Under the pieces are notes generated by a model, which worked only from the letters and a program-made list of their open reading frames with translations, was not told where the DNA came from and did not search any database. From Porphyromonadaceae bacterium (GTDB lineage: Bacteria; Bacteroidota; Bacteroidia; Bacteroidales; Tannerellaceae): a DNA stretch of 8,625 nt. The stretch spans positions 1 through 8,625 of the forward strand of contig DOZP01000366.1 of the NCBI GenBank assembly GCA_003517945.1, read 5' to 3'. Position 1 is the first letter of the stretch, and each line of letters starts with the position of its first letter. Made by a program: the position numbers and the translations under genes. This document shows positions 1 to 5,542 of the stretch, piece by piece.

Positions 1-168
1 AATTATTACTGGAGTGCAACGGAAAGTGCGACAAGCCTGAACGGCGCCAACTATACAAATGCATGGATGGTATACGGAGGAAGAGAAAATCCCGGAGATG
101 CGGGTAATACACCTCATAGTATCAAGACGCTTAATACACCATTCGTACGTTGTGTGAGAGAAGAATAA
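1..168 (+). CDS. C-terminal fragment of a probable surface protein with a FISUMP/DUF1566-like end
   Basis: Frame 1 is open from the first base to a TAA at 166-168, giving the last 55 residues of a gene that begins outside the window. The fragment starts NYYWSATES, has an aromatic/Gly-rich middle (NAWMVYGGRE) and ends PFVRCVREE. A 'YWSATE/YWSSTE' block followed about 40 residues later by a terminal 'VRCVR' is the usual ending of FISUMP/DUF1566-type domains, which in Bacteroidota close secreted lipoproteins and fimbrillin-like surface proteins. That assignment rests on motif memory only. The N-terminus, signal peptide and any partner genes are not visible, so no role is proposed. The gene runs toward metK and ends just before a shared terminator. 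Confidence 0.6.
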   Translation, partial: NYYWSATESATSLNGANYTNAWMVYGGRENPGDAGNTPHSIKTLNTPFVRCVREE

Positions 169-220
169 ATTAATTTGGTTTCATTATTCATTATTACAAT
201 ATTATTTATCGGGTAACCGG

Positions 221-264
221 TAAACAAAAAGGCAGCTATCGTGAGATACCTGCCTTTTTGTTTA
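221..264. terminator. Bidirectional intrinsic terminator between the surface-protein gene and metK
   Basis: Positions 221-235 and 250-264 are perfect 15-bp inverted repeats (TAAACAAAAAGGCAG and its complement). After one C/C mismatch the stem continues for four pairs (237-240 with 245-248), closed by a GTGA loop, which is a GNRA-type tetraloop. The A-rich and T-rich arms supply a U-tract in either direction. It lies 52 bp after the rightward stop and 34 bp after the metK stop, so it can end both convergent transcripts. Confidence 0.9.
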
Positions 265-298
265 GCCATTTCTATCCTTTTCAGGATCAATGATCATC

Positions 299-1585
299 TT
301 ACAGTCCGAACGCTTCTTTTACTTTACCTACATAGTCAAGCTTTTCCCAAGTGAATAGTTCCACCTCACAGATAACCGTATCTTTGTAACGCGATGGGAA
401 CGTTTTCTTTACAAACTGCGGGATATTCCCCATGTGACCGTAAGAAGCGGTTTCCTGATAAATCGGGTTACGCAGTTTCAGGCGTTCTTCGATGGCTTTG
501 GGACGCATATCAAAGACTTCGGCAATCTTTTCGGCAATCTCCCCGTCAGTCATTTGCACATTGGAACGACCAAAGGTATTGACAAAAATATTCATCGGAC
601 GGGCAATACCGATCGCATAGGATACCTGAACCAGAATTTCATCCGCCACACCGGCGGCAACCAGGTTCTTGGCAATATGACGGGAAGCATAAGCTGCCGA
701 ACGATCCACTTTAGACGGATCTTTCCCTGAAAACGCGCCGCCACCATGTGCCCCTTTTCCTCCGTATGTATCCACGATAATCTTACGGCCCGTGAGGCCC
801 GTATCACCGTGAGGTCCGCCAATCACAAATTTACCGGTCGGATTTACGTAATAGATGATCCGATCATCAAACAAGGCTTGTACCTTATCGGGATATTGTG
901 CTTTCACACGGGGGATCAGGATTGTTTTCATATCTTCCGCAATCTTATCCTGCATTTTTTTGTCGGCTTCTGCCTGTGAAAGACCATTTCCGGCTTTTTC
1001 AAATTCGTCGTGCTGGGTAGAAATAACTATCGTATCAATACGTAATGGCGTTCCGTTATCATCATATTCGATCGTTACCTGACTCTTTGCATCAGGACGG
1101 AGATAGGGCATCTTTTCAATTTCATTTTTACGGATCACGGCCAGTTCCCGGAGAAGGCTATGCGCGAGATCAAGTGCCAACGGCATGTAATTTTCCGTCT
1201 CATTTGTCGCATAACCAAACATCATCCCCTGGTCTCCGGCTCCCTGATCATACGGATCCTGCCGTTCAACACCCCGGTTGATATCCGGACTTTGTTCATG
1301 AATCGCAGAAAGTACACCACACGATTTGGCTTCAAATTGATACTCGCTCTTTGTATAACCGATTTTTTCGATCACACGGCGCACGACATCCTGTACGTCA
1401 ACATACGCTTCTGATTTAACCTCGCCGGCAACAACTACCTGACCGGTAGTAACCAGCGTTTCACATGCCACTTTGGATTTTTTATCCTGGGCCAAAAACT
1501 CGTCAAGCAAAGCATCCGATATCTGATCGGCTACTTTATCGGGGTGCCCTTCAGACACCGATTCGGAAGTAAATAAATAACTCAT
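299..1585 (-). CDS. metK: S-adenosylmethionine synthetase (methionine adenosyltransferase)
   Basis: This cytosolic enzyme makes S-adenosylmethionine from ATP and methionine, releasing phosphate and pyrophosphate. The 428-residue protein starts [17 protein letters not shown]; His14 in EGHPDK is the conserved ATP-phosphate-binding histidine. The signature GAGDQG is at 115-120 and the glycine-rich [16 protein letters not shown] at 281-296. It is longer than the ~384-residue E. coli enzyme because of an inserted segment around residues 150-230, which is usual in Bacteroidota. The ATG at 1585 was chosen because MetK proteins begin at this point; the frame stays open up to a TTG at 1624, but those 13 extra residues do not look like MetK. 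It has its own promoter and a ~140-nt leader that may bind its product. A strong terminator follows the stop. Confidence 0.98.
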   Translation of the reverse strand: MSYLFTSESVSEGHPDKVADQISDALLDEFLAQDKKSKVACETLVTTGQVVVAGEVKSEAYVDVQDVVRRVIEKIGYTKSEYQFEAKSCGVLSAIHEQSPDINRGVERQDPYDQGAGDQGMMFGYATNETENYMPLALDLAHSLLRELAVIRKNEIEKMPYLRPDAKSQVTIEYDDNGTPLRIDTIVISTQHDEFEKAGNGLSQAEADKKMQDKIAEDMKTILIPRVKAQYPDKVQALFDDRIIYYVNPTGKFVIGGPHGDTGLTGRKIIVDTYGGKGAHGGGAFSGKDPSKVDRSAAYASRHIAKNLVAAGVADEILVQVSYAIGIARPMNIFVNTFGRSNVQMTDGEIAEKIAEVFDMRPKAIEERLKLRNPIYQETASYGHMGNIPQFVKKTFPSRYKDTVICEVELFTWEKLDYVGKVKEAFGL

Positions 1586-1665
1586 TACTGTTCTTTTATA
1601 AGTTAAACATAAGTAATGAATCAACGTTGGAAAAGCCTATGCCGAACGGCAAGAAAAAGGAATTT

Positions 1666-1717
1666 GATTTTTTTTAGCATTTTTTCCTGTGGTTGCAAGC
1701 AATACAAATCTGTCCAC
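1666..1717 (-). promoter_or_regulatory. SAM-II-like pseudoknot in the metK leader (candidate riboswitch)
   Basis: In the leader RNA (minus strand), GUGG (1717-1714) can pair with CCAC (1692-1689) as a short P1. Inside its loop, GAUUUGUAUUGC (1710-1699) can pair with GCUAAAAAAAAUC (1678-1666) to form an H-type pseudoknot: GAUUU/AAAUC at one end, GC/GC at the other, and U-A pairs between. The core GUAUUGC plus GCUAAAAA matches what I remember of the SAM-II aptamer core (metX type), including an unpaired U after GC and about 10 A-rich nucleotides linking P1 to the 3' strand. Against it: P1 is only 4 bp, UUGCAA is extra before P1 closes, and loop 1 lacks the usual uridine run. Placement before metK, starting just after the predicted transcription start, supports SAM feedback. 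A divergent relative or a coincidence remains possible. Confidence 0.45.
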
Positions 1718-1730
1718 GCTAATTCAGATG

Positions 1731-1738
1731 CAAAATTA
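1731..1738 (-). promoter_or_regulatory. Predicted metK promoter, -7 element
   Basis: The minus strand reads TAATTTTG, an exact match to the Bacteroides -7 consensus TAnnTTTG. About 20 bp upstream is a T-run (TTTT in place of the -33 TTTG). Transcription would start near 1724-1727 and give a ~140-nt leader before the metK ATG. The match sits in the 196-bp gap after the esterase gene, so metK probably has its own transcript. Confidence 0.5.
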
Positions 1739-1781
1739 GGAAAAACTACCTTATAAAAAAAATGCAGGATGTTAATAATTG

Positions 1782-2666
1782 TTATTCTATCATGCCAAGT
1801 GAACGTAGCCAGTATTCCGCACGTTCAGGCCACTCGTTTACGACCGCCTTGGTATCACGCATACCATATCCGTGCCCACCCTGACTATACAAATGCATCG
1901 TGACCGGCACGCTTGCTTCCTTCAAGGCATAATAATAGAAAAGACTGCTGTTTATATGAGATTTATCATCCTGCGACTGTACCAGCATGGTAGGAGGTGT
2001 TTTTGACGATACTTTTATTTCGGTAGCCAATGTACCGAACGTATCTCCGCTCAGATAGGCCGGATAAACCAGCAAACAAAAGTCCGGACGACTACTGAAC
2101 TTATCACATTCATCAACGACCGGATATGTATGTTCTTCCGGGTTATTGCAAACCATAACCGATAAATGCGCTCCGGCGGAAAAACCCATGATACCGATAC
2201 GTTCAGGATAAATATGTAACGCTTCGGCATGGGCGCGTACGTAGCTGACGGCGCGCTGCGCATCCTGCAACGGCGCAGCATGCTTCTCCACTCCTTCACG
2301 GCGCGGCACCCGGTATTTCAACAGCACAGCCGTTATCCCCATATCATTCAACCATTCACAGATCTCCGTCCCTTCCAGATCATAGGCCAAAATAGTATAA
2401 CCGCCGCCGGGACAAACGACCATAGCGGTACCATTCGCCAACTCCTGCACCGGTTGATAAATCGTAATCACAGGATCACTCACATTACTGATCCGCTGCA
2501 CCGTTTCTCCCGCCACCTTGTTTCCTGTTATACCGGCAACTTCTTCAGGCAAATTACCCTTTTCTCCGGGAACGCCGCCGGGAAACAGACGAATTTCTTT
2601 ATCTTGTGAAAATACTTGCAGATGCATCATATTAATCCATATCAAAAAAAGAAAGAAACGTTTCAT
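1782..2666 (-). CDS. Secreted alpha/beta-hydrolase esterase (BD-FAE / acetyl xylan esterase-like)
   Basis: A 294-residue protein with a signal peptide (MKRFFLFLIW to about residue 20, cleavage likely before Gln21), so probably periplasmic or exported. The fold is read from an oxyanion-hole segment VVCPGGGY (83-90), the nucleophile elbow GFSAGAH (161-167, Ser163), an acid at Asp233/Asp234 in SQDDKSH, and His265 in GGHGYG. This set fits the esterase/lipase group that Bacteroidota use to remove acetyl or feruloyl groups from plant glycans, but the substrate cannot be read from sequence and no sugar-utilisation genes are nearby. The ATG at 2666 is preferred over the in-frame TTG at 2675 because it leads directly into the Lys-Arg signal start. 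Only 24 bp separate it from the rng stop, so it is probably co-transcribed with rng. Confidence 0.85.
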   Translation of the reverse strand: MKRFFLFLIWINMMHLQVFSQDKEIRLFPGGVPGEKGNLPEEVAGITGNKVAGETVQRISNVSDPVITIYQPVQELANGTAMVVCPGGGYTILAYDLEGTEICEWLNDMGITAVLLKYRVPRREGVEKHAAPLQDAQRAVSYVRAHAEALHIYPERIGIMGFSAGAHLSVMVCNNPEEHTYPVVDECDKFSSRPDFCLLVYPAYLSGDTFGTLATEIKVSSKTPPTMLVQSQDDKSHINSSLFYYYALKEASVPVTMHLYSQGGHGYGMRDTKAVVNEWPERAEYWLRSLGMIE

Positions 2667-2690
2667 GAGATTCAATATTTAAGATTCAAT

Positions 2691-4268
2691 TCATTTGACT
2701 TCCACATTTTCATTGACATCAAACTCATTATGGTCCGCATCATAAAACTTATATTCCAGGAATCCAAGACTCTGATCGGGAATAACTTTAAGATTCTTGC
2801 TGTACTTCCACTTCCAACGTCGTAACATGGAAACGAGTCCTTTGGAAATATAGGCGAATACATAAGGGTGAATATGAAGGGTAAAGTTTTTTACATGCAA
2901 TTTACCCGTCAGGGTATCCAGTTTTTCTTCCAAAGTATCGGTAAACAGAATCGACGGACGCGCATGACCGGTTCCGAAACAGGTCGGACAAGTCTCCGAA
3001 GTATCAATATCCAGCACGGGACGCACACGTTGCCGTGTGATCTGCATCAATCCGAACTTACTTAAAGGTAATATATTATGACGAGCGCGGTCGCGCGACA
3101 TAGCAGCGGTCATATGTTCAAACAACTTCTGACGATGCGACGCTTCGTTCATATCAATAAAATCAATCACGATAATACCGCCCATATCGCGCAAACGCAA
3201 CTGACGCACCAGTTCGTCAGCAGCCGCCAGGTTCACATTAAAAGAATTTTCTTCCGGTTCATTCCCGTTCTTATTGGAACGGTTACCACTGTTTACATCC
3301 ACCACATGCATCGCTTCGGTGTGTTCAATAATAAGATAAGCTCCGTTCTTAAAGGTAACCGTACGGGCAAGTGATGATTTGATTTGTTTGGTAATAGCAA
3401 AATGATCAAAAATCGGAAGCTCGCCGGTATAAAGCTTCACGATACCTTTTTGTTCGGGCGCTATCAGGGAAACATAATCAAGTACATTTTTATAAACGTT
3501 CTCATTATTAATATAAATATGCTCGAATGAAGGATTCAGGATATCCCGCAGGAGGGCTACCATACGTGAAGTCTCTTCATAGAAAAGCGAAGGCTTCTTC
3601 GCCTTGGGCAGCTTAGGCAGATTATCATCAAAACGTTTCTGCAATATCCTCAGTTCATGATCCAATTCGGCTACGCGTTTCCCTTCGGCCGACGTCCGCA
3701 CAATCACACCATAGTTTTTGGCCTTCACGCTTTGTATCAGTTGGCGCAGCCTCGCACGTTCTTCACTTGATTTTATTTTGGTAGAAACGGAAACTTTGTC
3801 GGAAAAAGGGATCAGAACAAGATAACGCCCGGCAAAAGACAATTCCGCCGTAAGTCGTGGCCCTTTGGTAGAAATAGGTTCTTTCGCTATCTGCACAAGA
3901 ATATCCTCACCGGCTGTAAGCACATCGGTTATCTTACCGTCTTTCGGCAACTCCGGAAGAATTGATACTTTAGAAAACGGGATCATATTCTTCTTATCGC
4001 CCGAAAATATTTTCTTCAGAAACTTCTGTTGCGTATTAAAATGAGGCCCCAGATCCTGATAATGGAGAAACCCCTCTTTTTTATATCCGACATCAATAAA
4101 GGCTGCATTAAGCCCGGGGAGCAGTTTTTTAACCCTCCCCAAATAAATATCACCAACCGCATAAGATTCATTCCGAGTCTCTTTCTGAAGCTCAACCAGA
4201 ACCTTATCTTCCATCACCGCAATTGACACCTCTTTAGGTGTTACATCTACTACTATTTCACTTATCAC
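2691..4268 (-). CDS. rng: Ribonuclease E/G family endoribonuclease (RNase G)
   Basis: This cytoplasmic single-strand endoribonuclease takes part in rRNA 5'-end maturation and mRNA decay. The 525-residue protein has an N-terminal S1-type RNA-binding region (about 35-130, with the YLGRVKKLLPGLNAAFIDVG block). The DNase I-like catalytic part follows: HVVDVNSG puts Asp324 and GGIIVIDFIDM puts Asp369 at the two Mg-binding positions known from E. coli RNase E. A Cys427-Pro-Thr-Cys430 zinc-link follows, as in dimer-forming members. There is no long disordered tail, so it is the G type, not full-length RNase E. The start is a GTG (4268): MISEIVVDV aligns with the usual N-terminus and no upstream in-frame ATG exists. 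It lies 87 bp after the small ribosomal gene, behind a hairpin that may control it, and 24 bp before the esterase. Confidence 0.95.
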   Translation of the reverse strand: MISEIVVDVTPKEVSIAVMEDKVLVELQKETRNESYAVGDIYLGRVKKLLPGLNAAFIDVGYKKEGFLHYQDLGPHFNTQQKFLKKIFSGDKKNMIPFSKVSILPELPKDGKITDVLTAGEDILVQIAKEPISTKGPRLTAELSFAGRYLVLIPFSDKVSVSTKIKSSEERARLRQLIQSVKAKNYGVIVRTSAEGKRVAELDHELRILQKRFDDNLPKLPKAKKPSLFYEETSRMVALLRDILNPSFEHIYINNENVYKNVLDYVSLIAPEQKGIVKLYTGELPIFDHFAITKQIKSSLARTVTFKNGAYLIIEHTEAMHVVDVNSGNRSNKNGNEPEENSFNVNLAAADELVRQLRLRDMGGIIVIDFIDMNEASHRQKLFEHMTAAMSRDRARHNILPLSKFGLMQITRQRVRPVLDIDTSETCPTCFGTGHARPSILFTDTLEEKLDTLTGKLHVKNFTLHIHPYVFAYISKGLVSMLRRWKWKYSKNLKVIPDQSLGFLEYKFYDADHNEFDVNENVEVK

Positions 4269-4289
4269 GTTAATTATTAAATAATAAAC

Positions 4290-4337
4290 AAAAGAACAAA
4301 CTTAAATAACGATAATTTTTATTAAGCTTGTTCTTTT
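4290..4337 (-). terminator. Terminator-like hairpin between the HU/bS22 genes and rng
   Basis: On the minus strand, positions 4337-4322 (AAAAGAACAAGCTTAA) pair with 4305-4290 (TTAAGTTTGTTCTTTT) over 16 bp with a single G-U wobble and a 16-nt loop. The arm ends in TTCTTTT and runs into a T-rich stretch, so it could terminate the HU-bS22 transcript. It sits only 21 nt before the rng GTG, so it could also act as an attenuator or an RNase-sensitive leader of rng. The downstream arm contains TAAGTTTG (4304-4297), a match to the -7 consensus TAnnTTTG, so rng might have a promoter here; no TTTG box is found at the right distance upstream. Confidence 0.65.
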
Positions 4338-4350
4338 TGATTGTTCTTTT
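4328..4350. repeat. 10-bp direct repeat TTGTTCTTTT (two copies), with an inverted third copy nearby
   Basis: TTGTTCTTTT occurs at 4328-4337 and again at 4341-4350, three bases apart. Its complement AAAAGAACAA is at 4290-4299. The third copy can therefore pair with either of the first two, allowing two alternative hairpins ahead of rng. Confidence 0.8.
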
Positions 4351-4355
4351 CAGAC

Positions 4356-4445
4356 TTATTTCTTTTTATGTCTGTTTTTCTTCAGTCTTTTCTTACGCTT
4401 ATGCGTAGCCATCTTATGTCTTTTTCTTTTCTTTCCGCTTGGCAT
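4356..4445 (-). CDS. Tiny basic ribosomal protein, bS22/mS38-like (AURKAIP1/COX24 domain)
   Basis: An ATG at 4445 opens a 29-residue frame ending in TAA at 4356-4358. It begins MPSGKKRKRHKMATHKRKK and continues RLKKNRHKKK; about two thirds of the residues are Lys, Arg or His and there are no acidic ones. The pattern K-R-x-H-K-M-x-x-H-K-x-K-K-R-L is that of the AURKAIP1/COX24 family, which includes mitochondrial mS38 and actinobacterial bS22 of the small ribosomal subunit. Very similar short proteins are, to my knowledge, conserved across Bacteroidota. It starts 16 bp after the HU stop and is probably on the HU transcript. It is short enough to be missed by length-filtered gene callers. The ribosomal role is inferred from the family. 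Confidence 0.85.
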   Translation of the reverse strand: MPSGKKRKRHKMATHKRKKRLKKNRHKKK

Positions 4446-4461
4446 AATACACTATTTTTAA

Positions 4462-4764
4462 TTATTTTTTCTTTTTAGCTTTTTTCTTATCGTTAGCGAT
4501 TACCTCCATGAACACTTTGGCCGGTTTAAATGCCGGAATATTGTGTTCCGGGATTGTAATCGTTGTGTTTTTTGAAATGTTACGAGCTTTCTTCTCTGCT
4601 CTTGTCTTAACTATGAAACTTCCGAAACCTCTCAAATAAACGTTTTCACCTTCTGCCAAAGACGTCTTAATTGTATCCATGTAGGCGGTTACAATGTTCA
4701 ATACTTCTGTCTTCTCAACGCCCGTATTTTTTGATATCAGGCTAATAAGTTCTGCTTTAGTCAT
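4462..4764 (-). CDS. HU/IHF-family DNA-binding protein
   Basis: A 100-residue nucleoid protein that binds and bends DNA as a dimer. The N-terminal helices start MTKAELISLISKNTG. The turn GFGSFIVKTRA (46-56) leads into the DNA-gripping beta-arm, with the conserved Arg61-Asn62 and the Ile-Pro (71-72) whose proline intercalates between base pairs in HU/IHF structures. FKPAKVF (79-85) opens the last helix. The C-terminus is a lysine-rich tail (DKKKAKKKK), which adds non-specific charge. Whether it forms homodimers or pairs with another HU/IHF subunit cannot be told. It leads a short transcript with the bS22-like gene and has a promoter about 50 bp upstream, divergent from ssb. Confidence 0.95.
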   Translation of the reverse strand: MTKAELISLISKNTGVEKTEVLNIVTAYMDTIKTSLAEGENVYLRGFGSFIVKTRAEKKARNISKNTTITIPEHNIPAFKPAKVFMEVIANDKKKAKKKK

Positions 4765-4811
4765 GTTAAATAATTTATTAAATGAATATTACGTTTCGAT
4801 TTTTTGGACTG

Positions 4812-4819
4812 CAAATATA
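4812..4819 (-). promoter_or_regulatory. Predicted HU promoter, -7 element
   Basis: The minus strand reads TATATTTG, an exact TAnnTTTG match, 47 bp before the HU ATG. The -33 side is a long T-run without an exact TTTG at 19-21 bp. The rest of the 276-bp HU-ssb gap (4765-5040) holds this promoter, the ssb promoter, and an AT-rich middle in which I see no gene; 4831-4860 has GAAAAAAA and TTTTTTTC arms that could form a weak hairpin. Confidence 0.6.
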
Positions 4820-4974
4820 CGACTTTTCTATGATAGAAAAAAAAAATCGGCCTTTTTTTCAACAAAAATGCACTTTTATTTTTTTACTTGTCCCAAATAA
4901 TGACCCGGTTAGTACCAAAACCATCCGGCATAAAACAGTAAGCCCATCAAAGACCGGTAAAAAAAGTTATAAAT

Positions 4975-5005
4975 TTTGGATAATAAAAAAAATTTCGTAC
5001 GTTTG
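4975..5005 (+). promoter_or_regulatory. Predicted ssb operon promoter (-33 TTTG, -7 TACGTTTG)
   Basis: TTTG at 4975-4978 and TACGTTTG at 4998-5005 are separated by exactly 19 bp, a full match to the Bacteroides consensus TTTG-N19-TAnnTTTG. Transcription should start near 5010, leaving a ~30-nt AT-rich leader before the ssb ATG, with no Shine-Dalgarno sequence, as is usual in this phylum. Confidence 0.8.
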
Positions 5006-5040
5006 TACTTACTATTTTTTTACTCTTTAACATTTATATT

Positions 5041-5499
5041 ATGTCATTAAACAAAGTTATTTTAATTGGCAACGTGGGAAAAGACCCCGACGTCCGTTAT
5101 TTTGATAGCGGTAATGCCGTAGCAAATTTCCCCTTGGCCACATCAGAACGCGGCTACAAACTTGCAAACGGAACCGAAGTTCCCGAACGTACCGAGTGGC
5201 ACAATATTGTGGCGACACGCGACCGTGCACAATTTGTCGAAAAATACATAAAAAAAGGCTCTCTTCTATATGTAGAAGGTAAAATACGCACGCGTAACTA
5301 CGACGACAAAGACGGGAACAAACGGTATGTAACGGAGATATATGCCGACCGCATTGAATTTTATTCAATAGGAAGCGGCAACCGTCGCGGAGAAGACCAG
5401 CAGGAAGCCGGTAATACAAACGGAACAGCCGCAAACATGCGTCCTGCCGAACCGGAAATTCCGGCCGCATCCGAACCGGCCGACGATCTGCCGTTTTAA
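5041..5499 (+). CDS. ssb: Single-stranded DNA-binding protein
   Basis: Protects single-stranded DNA and recruits replication and repair enzymes. The 152-residue protein has an N-terminal OB-fold (about 1-110) beginning MSLNKVILIGNVGKDPDVRY, with the typical TEWHNIV strand (51-57) and YVEGKIRTRNY (77-87). A low-complexity Gly/Asn/Pro/Glu linker follows, then the acidic tip DDLPF, which in this family binds partners such as PriA, RecO and exonuclease I. It is the first gene of the rightward block, behind a consensus promoter and 43 bp before gldE. In many Bacteroidota mutY stands directly before ssb; here it does not. Confidence 0.97.
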   Translation: MSLNKVILIGNVGKDPDVRYFDSGNAVANFPLATSERGYKLANGTEVPERTEWHNIVATRDRAQFVEKYIKKGSLLYVEGKIRTRNYDDKDGNKRYVTEIYADRIEFYSIGSGNRRGEDQQEAGNTNGTAANMRPAEPEIPAASEPADDLPF

Positions 5500-5542
5500 T
5501 CTATCTTATTCATTTTAAACTTTTAGTATAAAAAAATACATT

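Noticed and set aside
434..730. Frames opposite metK, and similar ones opposite the esterase, rng, ssb, gldE and the transferase
   Set aside because: Each lies inside a gene with clear family motifs on the other strand and shows no motif of its own.
1586..1624. 13-residue N-terminal extension of MetK from a TTG at 1624
   Set aside because: The ATG at 1585 matches the family N-terminus ([17 protein letters not shown]); the added residues resemble nothing in the family and fall in the leader.
1741..1781. Terminator after the esterase gene
   Set aside because: There is an 8-T run on the minus strand, but the only stem before it is a 5-bp A-T hairpin 15 nt away; too weak to call.
2667..2675. 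Three-residue extension of the esterase from a TTG at 2675
   Set aside because: An ATG at 2666 leads directly into a normal signal peptide.
4782..5030. 82-codon rightward frame in the HU-ssb gap, considered as a mutY remnant or new gene
   Set aside because: Composition is that of translated AT-rich spacer, it runs through both promoters, and no glycosylase, FeS-cluster or Nudix motif is readable.
5500..5542. Terminator or separate promoter between ssb and gldE
   Set aside because: Only a very short GTA/TAC hairpin and a near-match TACATTTTG with the wrong spacing are seen; read-through from ssb is more likely.
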